Of a stretch of 64,000 nt of DNA, positions 10,008 to 21,900 are shown one piece after another; within the stretch, counting starts at the first letter, position 1, and the number at the start of each line of letters is the position of its first letter. The DNA lies in the NCBI RefSeq assembly GCF_947242115.1, contig NC_074715.1, positions 49,047,586 through 49,111,585 of the forward strand. The letters run 5' to 3'. The notes under the pieces were generated by a model, which saw nothing but the letters and a program-made list of their open reading frames with translations, made no database searches and was not told the origin of the DNA. The position numbers and the translations under genes were made by a program. The DNA comes from Biomphalaria glabrata. Taxonomy: Eukaryota; Mollusca; Gastropoda; Planorbidae.

Positions 10008-11099
10008 GAGGATAGACGGTATGACCTAAGTGCGAGGATAGACGGTATGACCTACGTGTGAGGATAGACGGTATGACCTAAGTGCGAGGATAGACGATAT
10101 GACCTACGTGTGAGGATAGACGGTATGACCTAAGTGCGAGGATAGACGGTATGACCTACGTGTGAGGATAGACGGTATGACCTAAGTTCGAGGATAGACG
10201 CTATGACCTAAGTGCGAGGATAGACGATATGACCTACGTGTGAGGATAGACGGTATGACCTAAGTGCGAGGATAGACGATATGACCTACGTGTGAGGATA
10301 GACGATATGACCTACGTGTGAGGATAGACGGTATGACCTAAGTGCGAGGATAGACGGTATGACCTACGTGTGAGGATAGACGGTATAACCTAAGTGCGAG
10401 GATAGACGATATGACCTACGTGTGAGGATAGACGATATGACCTACGTGTGAGGATAGACGGTGTGACCTACGTGTGAGGATAGACGGTATAACCTAAGTG
10501 CGAGGATAGACGATATGACCTACGTGTGAGGATAGACGGTATGACCTAAGTGCGAGGATAGACGATATGACCTACGTGTGAGGATAGACGGTATGACCTA
10601 CGTGTGAGGATAGACGGTATGACTTACGTGTGAGGATAGACGATATGACCTACGTGTGAGGATAGACGGTATGACCTACTTGTGAGGATAGACGATATGA
10701 CCTACGTGTGAGGATAGACGGTATGACCTACGTGTGAGGATAGACGGTATAACCTAAGTGCGAGGATAGACGATATGACCTACGTGTGAGTATTATCGAT
10801 ATGACCTACGTGTGAGGATAGACGGTATGACCTACGTGTGAGGATAGACGGTATGACCTAAGTGCAAGGATAGACGATATGACCTACGTGTGAGGATAGA
10901 CGATATGACCTACGTGTGAGTATAGACGGTATGACCTAAGTGCAAGGATAGACGGTATGACCTACCTGTGAGGATAGACGGTATGACCTACGTGTGAGGA
11001 TAGACGGTATGACCTACGTGTGAGGATAGACGGTATGACCTACGTGTGAGGATTGACTGTATGACCTACGTGTGAGGAAAGACGGTATCACCTACGTGT
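10008..11099. repeat. 26-bp satellite array, 42 copies
   Basis: The unit GAGGATAGACGGTATGACCT plus six bases fills 1,092 bp, which is exactly 42 x 26, so almost no length change has accumulated. Two main unit types differ in the last bases (AAGTGC or ACGTGT), and a GATAT variant tends to go with the second. Types alternate in the left part, giving a roughly 52-bp higher-order unit, while the right end is nearly all ACGTGT. Since 26 is not a multiple of three, no coding role is suggested. Confidence 0.95.
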
Positions 11100-11579
11100 G
11101 AACGAAGATGGTATGAACAGTTTGGAATGTTCATCAAATTGAACAGATTTGAATGCTATGATGAATGCTAGATATTAGAATTAAGTACAACAATTTGAAT
11201 GTTATAGTACAAACTTCCATTATAGTAATGTCTTATGCGAGCAAAAATCTACATACATATACAGAATTTCTTGACTACTAGTTTAACTTTTATAATCCAC
11301 AGTTTTATGTCCTATTAATTTTTTTTTCGTCACCTAAAAAATGATAATAAGCAAGTCTTCAATTCCGAAGATTAGGGTTGAGTGCAGCATTTCAAGTGAC
11401 CACTCCATTTAAGTCATGACCTGCATATTTTACCACATCCAATGCGGACAAAGAGGTGGTCTACCGAAATAAAAACAATTTTGTCGTCTACGCCGTCTTT
11501 AGCAGGTCACATAACACACACGCACACACATATATATACACATACACACACACATATATATTTATCTGCGATTAATAAA
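11100..11579. other. Gene-free flank with CA/TA microsatellite
   Basis: It holds an (AC)n/(AT)n run at about 11515-11560 and otherwise plain AT-rich DNA. Confidence 0.5.
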
Positions 11580-11870
11580 AACATTTATCTTATCTTATCT
11601 CATATAATACAGACGTTACTTCAAAAAAAGAAGTTGATTACGTCCTACGCGTCATGCATTTAGTCATGCATATTAACCGATGACTTAAATTCTGCCAAGT
11701 CACTGGTTTTCCTGGCTAGCTCAGGCAACCCATTCCATGCTCTAATAGCACTAGGGAAGAAGGCGCATTTGTACAAATTTGTCCTAGCATATGGGATGAG
11801 GAATGTGCCTTTATCTTTGTGTCTTTCAGGGTCTTTTATTAAATTTTGTTTATAATAAGAGCAGTAAGAG
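11580..11870 (-). mobile_element. LINE-B 3' end copy
   Basis: On the plus strand it starts with TATCTTATCTTATCT, the reverse complement of the TAAGA tail, then the 3' untranslated block and the reverse complement of the SLVNMHD-ending C-terminus (ARKTSDLAEF type). It is truncated on its 5' side. Confidence 0.85.
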
Positions 11871-12104
11871 AATTCAAAGAGCGCTATTAAAATGGAGGGA
11901 AGGGGGTTGAAAGGAGTGCAGCTCTTTAATTGAAATGATTTGCATGTTTATAACCGCAGATCGGGCGGGCAATGTTCGAACCAATGTCCTGAGCGCGTAT
12001 CAAAACAACCAGTCAGCCAACGTGTATTGAACAAAAATGTTCAATATTCAAGAAAAAAAAAAGTTTTTTTTTTTTTTAACAATTGGAGACTAGTCAAGTA
12101 AAAC

Positions 12105-12260
12105 ATGGCAGGACAAATTAGCACAAGTGCTCCGTCCTCCTAGTGCCATTATAGAACGGAATGGGTTGCGTGAATCAGCCAGGAAAACCAACGACTAAAC
12201 AGAGTTTTAATCGTTGATTAACATGCATGACTAGGTTGACACATGAAATGCGTAACACGC
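12105..12260 (+). mobile_element. LINE-B 3' end fragment, diverged
   Basis: It has the family's GAACGGAATGGGTTGCGTGA block and AACATGCATGACTAGGTTGA, then a CGTAACACGC variant of the 3' untranslated region. No clean tail remains. Confidence 0.75.
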
Positions 12261-12604
12261 AATTAGCTTCTTTTTGTTTAACTAGCATGGAGGTCATTAC
12301 ACACTGTGTTGTTAAATTTGACAAACAATTTAAAAATAAAATTAGAGTCATCATTATGGTCCCGGGGCTGTTGTTTAAACAAAGGCTGTAAATCTGTCCA
12401 ATATCATCAATATCATCATATTTAGTGAACTTGAAAAGATGAAAGTGAAGCTAAGACCACGTATGTGTCGAACCTTCTAAGATTGGCCTAAAATCCGCTT
12501 GCAGCAGTTGGGTATAGACTGTGGAAGTTGCCTATAACCTATATCTGTGATAGCCACTCCTTACGTCAAACGGCGCGAGAGGACCTATATAAGTACTTAG
12601 TAAG

Positions 12605-13109
12605 CAGGGGCGGACTGAGTGGCGAAATCGGCCCGGACATTTCCATACAATCCGGCCCATAACTTGTATATCATATAATGGGCATCCAATTCTAGGTCTA
12701 CCTGTCCTCAAAGTCATTATGTCAAGTTTGACAATGTATCGATATGCATACATACAGTGAACTCTAAATCTTTATACAAATATAGGCCTTATGTTGCTGT
12801 TTAATCGCTAAATGTGTAGGCCCTAAAAAGATGAAGCCTACTAGTAGCACTATCTACGGACGTAGGCTATCACAATATTAGGAAAATGTGTTACATTAAA
12901 ATTTGTATCACACTGTAGTCTGTTAAAGATATTTTTTTAAACACAACGCTCAGAGGGGCCCCTTAATAAGGTTTTAAAACAATTTTTAAAAACAATTTGA
13001 TGCGTACCATAGTGGTTTCCATGCGGCCCTTTCGTGGCCCTACCAGCCCATTTGGATACCGGCCCCACCGGGCATTTGCCCGAATGCCCATATAGCTAGT
13101 CCACCCCTG
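12605..13109. mobile_element. Non-autonomous hAT-like element (CAGGGGCGGACT family)
   Basis: It begins CAGGGGCGGACTGAG and ends CTAGTCCACCCCTG. The inner right end (GGGCATTTGCCCGAATGCCC) is the mirror of the left end of the 2.1-kb copy at 16274-18402. The flanking octamers TTAGTAAG and AAAGTAAA match at five positions. At 505 bp it has no transposase. Confidence 0.7.
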
Positions 13110-13464
13110 AAAGTAAATAATTAACTAGATCTACTTACATGTAAAACGGAGATAGGTCAACTAGTAAAGAATGAGAAATAAGCGTGTCCTAATATCAGGC
13201 TAACCTTAGTTACACACCACAGCGTCAGCGTCAGCGTGCATACAAAATGTAAACAAAATGCTGATCTAATCAAAAATGTAGCACTCCCACGTGTTACTCC
13301 TGTATATATCAATATATCAATACAAGTATCGCTCTCCTTAAATTGTAGCAGTCTATATTTTAAAATGTTTACAGTAGTGAACAGGATCTCTTCTGTGTAA
13401 CAGTGTACTTAGCATGTACGGCTAAGCTAAAACGCCATAAATAATTGATTTACGTATTTCTATC

Positions 13465-13655
13465 CACGTACTCCTTCTTCCCTAATGACATTAGAGCATG
13501 GAATGGGTGGCCTGAATCAGACAGGAAAACCATCGACTTAGCAGAGTTTTAAGCTATTGATTAACATGCATGACTAGATTGACACGTCAAATGCGTAGGA
13601 CGTAATTATCCTCTCTTTTGAAGTAACGTCATCTGTAAGATAAGAAGATAAGAGG
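13465..13655 (+). mobile_element. LINE-B 3' end copy
   Basis: It carries CTCCTTCTTCCCTAATG, the GCATGGAATGGGTGGCCTGA block, AACATGCATGACTAGATTGA and a GATAAGAAGATAAGA tail. It is truncated to about 190 bp. Confidence 0.85.
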
Positions 13656-13705
13656 GTATGTTGTGCCACTTGGGGACAAAACAAAATCCAAGAAGTCAAG
13701 ATGTC

Positions 13706-13786
13706 TTAACTCTTTCTCTCCTAACTGACGATACCAGCGTTGATTCCACCAGGATGTTGTAAATAATTACGGAGAGAAAGAGTTAA
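13706..13786. mobile_element. piggyBac-type MITE with TTAA ends
   Basis: An 81-bp element reads TTAACTCTTTCTCTCC at the left and GGAGAGAAAGAGTTAA at the right, a perfect 12-bp inverted repeat within TTAA target sites. TTAA targeting is the signature of piggyBac transposases. Longer or sister copies lie at 39053, 39614, 56481 and 61556. Confidence 0.85.
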
Positions 13787-13809
13787 AACTAACGTAATGG
13801 CTGATAGAA

Positions 13810-14075
13810 GCTCACCAATGACAATGATCTTCACCATCACTTATCCCTTGGTCTGTTGGACCGTTGGGGCACCACACAAGATCTGTTAACCGTTTTGTCT
13901 CTATTCCGTAGTCTTTTAACTTTGTAAACTTTCTGTCAATGACAGGGACGGCCCATGTTGTCTTCCCATCGCGTTCACTGTCTGCCTCTTCTTCTTTTTC
14001 TCCTGGTACTGTACTTTAAGGAATACCATTACGAACCCTGAGGACCTTGTGAAATGATCTTCACAGGTATAAAAT
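13810..14075 (-). mobile_element. LINE-D 3' end fragment
   Basis: The plus strand shows GGGGCACCACACAAGATCTG, then TGTCAATGACAGGGACGG and a CCTGGTACTGTAC block, the reverse complement of the EWTGLSL-bearing tail of LINE-D also seen at 4010 and 44560. Confidence 0.7.
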
Positions 14076-14369
14076 ATTTAGTGAATCTGGTGTGAATGTA
14101 TTTTTTTGTTTTCTAGTTATATCGTTTTGTTTGATGTAATGCACACATTGTAAGATCATTTTCCATTCTAAAGATTATTATTAGTTTCATGATGATTATA
14201 TATAGTGCTTTTTTGTGACGGTACTCACCGGTACGGCGTACCGGCACCTTTTTAAATGTGGGGAAAAAATTATGCTTTTTCTGGTATTTTAACGTTTATT
14301 ATTAATTCATCACTGAGTAATATGACTATTGTTTTGCGAGATGAGATACTGTATATATACATAATATAT

Positions 14370-14600
14370 ATACATATTATTATTATTATAGCTTATAGCA
14401 TGCTCAGAGCGCTTTAGGTCCAATCTTATTTGTGGACCAGTGGGGGGAAGGGGGTATCTAGGAGTTGGTTTTCCGTGCTGCCTTTAGGCGCTCAATAAAC
14501 ACAACTCTGCCCGAGTCGGGTGTCGAACCTCGAGCCCCCCTTCTAGGTAGCCAAGACAAGCCAAGTTCAAGCACACTTAGCCTCTCGATCACGCAATGTG
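14370..14600 (-). mobile_element. SINE-2 copy (tRNA-derived)
   Basis: On the minus strand it opens with GAGAGGCTAAGTGTGCTTGA, has the B-box-like GAGGTTCGACACCCGA, and ends in a GCATGCTATAAGC block with (TAA)n. Near-identical copies lie at 22820, 23927, 43822 and 44088. Confidence 0.85.
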
Positions 14601-15129
14601 TGCAAACGAAATATATATATATATATATATATACTTACAATTGTCTTCTATTTGTTAAATGCCATCGAATATTATATAAAGAAAGCACTAATATTATTTG
14701 AAAATATACATTTTATAAGTTGATACCTATCAGCATTTTAATTATCAGCACATTAAATTTACGTACATTATTATTTTAAGAAAAGAGTTTCGATCAGCCC
14801 TAATGGACTAATAGATAACTTTCTCAACAACTGTTAACGCACAGTTTAGTGGTCTCCCTTTGTAACTTACTAAAAAAAGAGATCTACGAGATTTGTATAG
14901 GGCTACGGTAGAAAAGAGTATGGACAAAGACAATGACACCCCCCTCCCCCCACTTATATTGTGGTTCTAAAAAGACCTGCGCAGACTCACATTCGTTTGT
15001 TGGAGTCGATCAACATCGGGTCAATATGGTCAGGCCAGGTGGAATGGTAGCAGCTGAATATCACGCCTCGCTTTGTATACTATACCATAATACGATTAAC
15101 ATACCATTTGTCTTTACTGGCGATCATGA
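14601..15129. other. Gene-free stretch with (AT)n
   Basis: An (AT)n run lies at about 14610-14632. No other supported feature is visible. Confidence 0.4.
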
Positions 15130-15300
15130 CATAAATAGTGAAATAGTGCGGTTTTCGCGCTGGACTGTCGTTCGGATTTATCGACGGTCGAGGGTTCAAA
15201 CCCTGCCCGCTCCCATCCCCCGTCGTCCTGCGGGAGGTTTGGACTAGGAAGTAAACTATCTTCAACTCTGAAGGAACATCCGAAACATGTCAAACAAACA
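15130..15300 (+). mobile_element. SINE-3 copy (tRNA-derived)
   Basis: The head has a tRNA-like layout with a B box in GGTCGAGGGTTCAAACCCTG, followed by CCCATCCCCCGTCGTCCTGC, a GGTTTGGACTAGGAAGTAAA block and an (ACAAA)n tail. The other copy is at 5985-6175, and a weak relative may lie at 52100-52250. Confidence 0.75.
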
Positions 15301-15699
15301 AACAAAATACGCAACAACAGTGAATACAAGGACACTAAGATTTGTTAAAATTTAAGCACAAAAAGGAAAAGGAAAATTGTTAATTCACAATTCCATGGCA
15401 ACCAGTTAAGTTTTACTGAGTCGTCTTCAATTGTTCAGAGTTATCGGTGACTTAAAGGCTGCTAACCTTGAGAGGCTGCAAGATCGATTTCATGTGATAT
15501 AAGATCCCTGAAACATACAAGAGTTATATTTATAGAGACTTATAGTTCAGAGAGTGATAAGATGAACGAGAAGATGGGAGTGGGGATCTAGTAAAAGAGA
15601 GAGACAGTGAGTAAATGCGAGAGACAGAGAAAAAGAGAGAGAGAAAAAAAAAAGATTAAAACGATTATCGAGAGTACCATGTGACCACCACGATTAGCG

Positions 15700-15860
15700 G
15701 TTTTTTATTTTCCCCAACAAAGATACCCAATAGATGGGTAGAATTAGAGGCTTTCTAACTATCCCGAAACTCAAAAGGCCAGTCTTCAACAGGATTCGAA
15801 CCCGAAATCCTTGAGTTAAGAAACCAAGTGATTTACCACTCAGCCAACAAGCCCACTCTC
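15700..15860 (-). mobile_element. SINE-1 fragment downstream of the ODC gene
   Basis: It reads as the reverse complement of SINE-1: CCCCAACAAAGATACCCA, then TCCCGAAACTC and AGGATTCGAACCCG (B box). Its TTTATT at 15704-15709 is an AATAAA on the minus strand about 215 bp past the ODC stop codon and could serve as a polyadenylation signal (weak inference). Confidence 0.75.
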
Positions 15861-15924
15861 CTACCATTATCTTTGTTTTATCAGCTGGCTAGTCTTGAAA
15901 GGAGGTGGGGGTCTCAGTGGGGTC

Positions 15925-18900
15925 TCAGTGTAAGGGGGAAATAAATATGAAGGCAAAAAAAGAAATGTACCATGTCTTCTGATCACACACGTAAAATTTC
16001 AATGGAGGCTCAATGCCGTTGAAGCCACACGCCTGAGTGACGGAGTAGGCGCCCATGTTTTGGAAGAACAGCCACTGACCAACTCTGAGCTCAGGTAGAA
16101 GACATTCTTTCATAACACAGTCTGATTCAGCGCAGGTGGGCCCCCATAAGATGGACGTGTGCATTGCCTTAGTGTCACAATCCTATAGAATACAATTAAG
16201 TGTGTCAGTCCATCTCTGTCAATAATGAAAGAAGCAAAATAACAAATCTGAACGATTTTTTTTCCCTCTAGCGCAGGGGCGGACTGGCTATATGGGCATT
16301 CGGGCAAATGCCCGGTGGGCCGGTACCCATTTGGGCCGTAGGGCCAATGAAATGGCCGCATGAATGCCAGTAAATTGTTTCAAGATTTATATTATTCTCT
16401 TTAAACTTTGAGCGTCATGATTGAACAAAAATACTTTTTTACACTTTTCAAGTCTATCACTAATCTAAAGCATGGACGTAAATATCCTTCATCTGTTTAT
16501 AGTGCTTCTAGTAGACGTCACTAAACGACAAACAAGATAAGGCATTTATTTCTTATAGAGATCGACGTTAGTGTGAATCTATAAAGGGATCACCAACAAC
16601 GTTCTAAGTTTTATAGAAGACATGTCCAGTCACATACGGATTTTTTTTTTTGTTTGATGGAGTTGGCCCGCTACGAAGTCCTTCACAAATCACAATTATT
16701 ATTTTGAAATGTGTTGAAATGTGTTTATTGGAATCAAAATGCAAAAGATTCTAAAAAGAAGGAGCAGAAAATAAATAATAATAACTATTGCTGGAATGCT
16801 GTGCAAAACAATATTACAAAGAGAGTTTATGTCATCACACAAACTCAGTTGCTGCCCAAATCGAATTCACCAATGAACCAGGAATATTCAAGCCATAGTC
16901 TAGTTTCGATCGTTTAAAGTAATAATTTTTTTAGATCATTTGGCGTTATATTTTACATAAAATCAAACAGGACGACACGTCCCTTTTAATAAGACTCTTC
17001 TAACTCTTCTGGAATAAGTTGAGTAACGTTAACTGATCACCTAAGAACTTTTTTTTTAAATTTCGGGATTTTTGGGCGCCTCTGAATTCACCCAGCTCTA
17101 ATGGGTACCTGACATTTGTTGGGGAAAAGCGGTTGATCGTTGTGCTGACCACATTACACCCTCGTAAACCGTAAGTCACAGAAACAGATGACCTCTACAT
17201 CATCTGCCATATAGACCACAAGATCTGAAAGGGGAACTTTACTTACTTTACTACTGGGTAATTGTGTACTATGATTTTAGCATCAGATTCACTTCTTAAT
17301 GTGATTTACTGTTTACATAATAAATAAATCTGCACCCCCTAAGTAGTAAGAAGATAAGCTATATCTTGATAATTTATAGATGTGAATTTTGTTCAAATTG
17401 TTTAAAACATTTAAATCTAAATCTACGTCTGGTCTCTATTTAGTCTAATTTAGATCGTTGTCATTCACCAACTTTATGATGACAGCATTTACGAATGAAC
17501 AGGCTTAACGCCGTAAGAAACACTAATGCCAAGACGTCAAAGTTATTGACTTAAGTCAAAATACAAAGAGGCTTTGCAAGAACATGAGATTATCTTGACA
17601 GCATTTGTTTTACTGAACGTAAGGATATTATAAAAATAAGTGGATATGTTCTGTTGTGTGTGTGTGTAGCCAGCTTTAAGATGCAATCAAACTAGGTTTC
17701 CAAGCTATTGAGAAAGCAGTATATGAGAGTAAATTTCTCTTTCGGACCTTGCGATCTATAGATCAGATGTTAAGATCATCTGTTTCTTTGCCAATGGTTA
17801 ATGAGATGGGTGTCATGTGGCCAGCACAATGACCAACAGCCTCAACTTTGTCAACTAAAGTCAGGTACCAGTTAATGTTGGGTGGACCCAGGGGAGCCCT
17901 AAAAATCCCGAAATTCAAAATCATAGTCTTCACCGAGATGCGAACCTAGGACCCCAGGTTCGGAAGCCATCGCGCCCCCATGACCTCGTGAAATAGACAG
18001 TTAAAATAATGCAGGATGAAGAGTTGTATTTGTAAATTGAAGTTCAAATGTCTGAGAAAATGTTGAGCAGTGAAAGTGAATCCTAAACACTATGTTGATT
18101 AATGGGGAATCTTCAGATGTCTTGAATGTGAATGTTAATGTATATGGTAGCAAGAACTTTCCACATTAAGAGATTCCCCATTCCAAGTGTTCTACTTTAT
18201 TCATTTAGTAATAGCGCTTATCTGATAGTTTCAAAATCATCTAATAAAATTATTCATATACTAACTACTTTCGATACACTATTAAAATGTACACTATGTT
18301 TTTGAAGTCAGGTATGATTGGACGCTCATCATGTGGCATAGAATTTGTGGGCCGAATCGTATAGAAATGCCCGGGCCGGTTTTGACACCCAGTCCGCCCC
18401 TGCTCTAGCGAAAATGTTAAAAATATAAAGTCAGGAAATTTGAGTGTTAACATCGTCTGCAGACGTAAATATGAAAATTATGTATTAACGTTTTTAAGAT
18501 TAAGAAAACTGACTTGTAGAAAATTCTGGCCAATAATCGTGCATCTTATGAAATGAGAATTGTGAAAAAGAGTGCAGTAATTTAAAGTACTGTGAAGTAG
18601 TGCAGTAATAAGAGCTTGAATAGTGGTGCAATAATTTTAAAGCACTGTGTGATATTAATGTATTAGAAATATTGTCATGTGAAGCACTGCTTCCACTAAA
18701 CTGAAGAAATGTATTTACCTTTAAGAAACTTGGTCTCGCAACGAGCTGGTCAGTGCGGACGTTACTGAATGTCCCAAAGAGACCGTCGTTGATAAAATAC
18801 ATGTAAACATAGGCGGTCTCGTGGTCAGGTCTTTCTATGCGGCCGTTTTCATGGCTGAGTCCATTTTGGAATCTGTGCTTTTCCACTGTATCTAGATTAC

Positions 18901-21900
18901 TCAAAATAGCATGTCCATTCGCAGAGGTGTGCCTATTTACTTGTATATGTCCGTTAGCAGAGGTGTGCCCATTGGTAATGATGTGGCTATCGCCATTTGT
19001 GTGCTCACTCTGACTATCAAGCGTGAGTTTGTTATCAGGGGCACATCCGTTTTGATAAATGTGACCATTCTGATGACTGTGTTCGTTCACTATGATATGT
19101 TCATTCACAATGGTATGTTCGTTCATCTTGACGTTCTGGTCATTGGCTATAAGATCAAAACAAAGTCAGACACAACATACTTATTTAGGTAGTATATAGA
19201 GCCACTCTGTTATGTTGTGTGTGTATGTATGTATATTGATTGATATGATGCTATTGCTTGTACCTGGTATAAAAGATAACAGCGGCTGAATGAAAGAAGA
19301 GACAGAGGCGCAAATGAATATTGAATGATAAAAGCAGTTCATTTTTTAGCAGATGAGAAATAAAATAACATGTTTGAAATTCTATAAAAACTTGTAATTT
19401 AATTTGTATCTCTTCACTGATATTTCAACCAAACCTGTAGATATTTGTAACTTAAAAAAAAAACTAAGTTTATTTACTTCATTAAAGAGGACTTCAGACT
19501 TTTATTCAATTTTGAGCGAGAGTTTATAAATGTGTTATCAAATCAACATAATCTATTAACTCTATATAAAAATGAAGTTGAGTTCAGATAGTTATAGTAC
19601 TGGCGACTACGTATGGCAAGAAACACAGAGTCGTAAAGAAAAGTTTAATGGTTATGTAGTGGGATGTGTGGCCGAGAGGCTAAGTACGCTTGAACTTGGC
19701 TTGGCTACCTATCAAAAGGGCTCGAGGTTCGAAACTGGACTCGAGCAGAGTTGTGTTTACTAAGAGGAAAAAAAATTCTCCACCAACTGGTCCGTAAATG
19801 AGATGTGACCGAAGCGCTCTGACCATGTAATAAACCTTAAAATTGCGCTATATAAAAGCTATTAAAAATATTTTGGAAGTCTGTGAATATATAAGGAGGT
19901 CTTTTCTTTTCACTACTTGGGGGGGGGCATGTTGGCGTAGAGATTGAAAGAACTACCTTCAAAACTCTCGGCGACAACTTTCTTGGACATAACCTGAACA
20001 GCTAAGGTGTAACACGAGGTCACAAAGTAACGCCCTGGCTCTGCTATCACGTCGACGCCCCTGGATGTGGGAAAGTGTCTCTCCAGTGCCTCGTTTATCT
20101 CCTTCGCCACCTGGAGAAACAAATCTGATACAGCATGTGGATACATTAATCCATTCGATACAGGCATATGGATAAAACAGTTTGCCTCATTTTTATCTAG
20201 TTTATATATAATATAAAGTTATACGCAATATATCTATATGACTACTTAGCCGCTGTCAGAAATAATAATAAAAATAATAGTAATAATAGTCTTTATTATC
20301 CCTAAGGAAATGTGTGTTACAATATGTGCATTACACCAGACATTACACCAAACATTACACCAAACAACACATCATATCTTAAAAACGAAATATACGTAGC
20401 AGAATGATTACGACTAATCTTTCTGAGAATTAGGATAGAGTCAGGGATAGAATTTAAGGATGTGAAGCTGTAGTCAGCAAAATGTTCTCTTCCTCTCAGC
20501 TGGTGGATCTATTAGAACTTCAAAGAACGAAACAGATTGGTGTAAGCAGTTCCGAAAACTCTGATACAAACTGTCGATGTTCTTTGTCTCTTGCTCCATA
20601 ATACATTTATGGAGCTTGTTAATGGGCTTTTGAAACAAAATAATTTTATAGAAAAAAAAACAACATAATATTTGTATAATAAACAATGTTGCAGCTTGCC
20701 AGCTAATTAAGACAATTCATCTAGGATTTCAATCGATACTCTTCATTTGAATGAATATATCAAACCCCAGCGCATTTATGTATATAACTTTTAAGAGGTT
20801 AACTTTGATAGAGTATGGGGAATGTAGCGCTCTTGACTTTCAATCACGACATTTCTTGCAATAGTTTCTGTAACTAATGTGGTGCTAAATGTAATGCATA
20901 GCGTTCTTTTAGAGTTCTGGATCTCATCGAGAGGAAAACTATAATACCTTCTTTGCTCAAGAATCAGCCCTTGTTCTGATACAAAGCAGGTAAGCTATCA
21001 ACATCAGTTATTCATCTAGACCAGTGTTTCCCAAACTGTGTTTCGCGGAACCCTAGTGTTCATGTTCCACGGACTACTTGAATAATTAACTAGTAGGCCA
21101 CTACGTGTACAAATCTTTAATAAAATAAGCGAAGTTTTCCCCTATTAACTCAGGATGTGTGAAGCGTTCAGTTAAGGAAAAAGTTTGAGAATCACTGATC
21201 CTATGCCTCGTTTTCTCTCAAGATAAGAGCCTTGGTATCTTATAATTTATAAACATCATATCATCGCTGGTTCGAATAAAAATTAATATATATTCTGATT
21301 GATGAAAAGAAGTATTTCCATAGTGGACAATAACTGACATACTTTTTGAAAGGATTGTTTCTCTGTGTCCACGCCTGGAAATCCTCCACCAATGTCCAAA
21401 ATGGTCATCCTAAATCCCAGTTCTTCTCCGATTTGAAAGAGATCACTAACATCAGCAATGGTTGTTGTGAAATACGAGTTCTCTTCTGGTAGACTTCCGA
21501 TGTGAAAACTAAACAGAAGTAGGAGATGTATGGAATATTAGAAATACACGAACACGAATAATTTATTAGGCCACACTACGTTATATGAGTTTTACAAATG
21601 TGTTTGTTTGTTTTTATTCAAAGTTTATAAACCAATTCTTGTATGTTTTTATTCAAAGTTTATAAACCAATTCTTAATTGATACAGCTATATCACATCTG
21701 GAACAATAATCTTCAAATACAACGGATAGCGTCTACATTACATTCAGAAAAACACAAAGATAATGGCACATTCCTCGTTCCATATGCAAGGACAAATGTG
21801 TACAAATCCTCCTTTTTCCCAAGTGCTATTGAAGCATGGTTGCCTGAGCGAGCCAGGAAAATCAGTGACTTGGCAGAATTTAAGTCATTGGTTAACATGC

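Larger units (their letters stand above)
16274..18402. mobile_element. 2.1-kb hAT-like element in an ODC intron, perfect 8-bp target duplication
   Basis: The element starts CAGGGGCGGACTGGC and ends CAGTCCGCCCCTG. The octamer CTCTAGCG flanks it exactly at 16266-16273 and 18403-18410. It lies in the last intron of the first ODC gene. Its left end matches, inverted, the right end of the 505-bp copy at 12605. It holds two SINE-1 copies as secondary insertions (17045-17260 and 17728-17985). No transposase frame longer than about 70 codons is visible, so it is non-autonomous or badly decayed. Confidence 0.8.

Noticed and set aside
10008-11099. CRISPR-like regular array.
   Set aside because: Units abut without unique spacers and the context is an animal genome; it is a satellite array.
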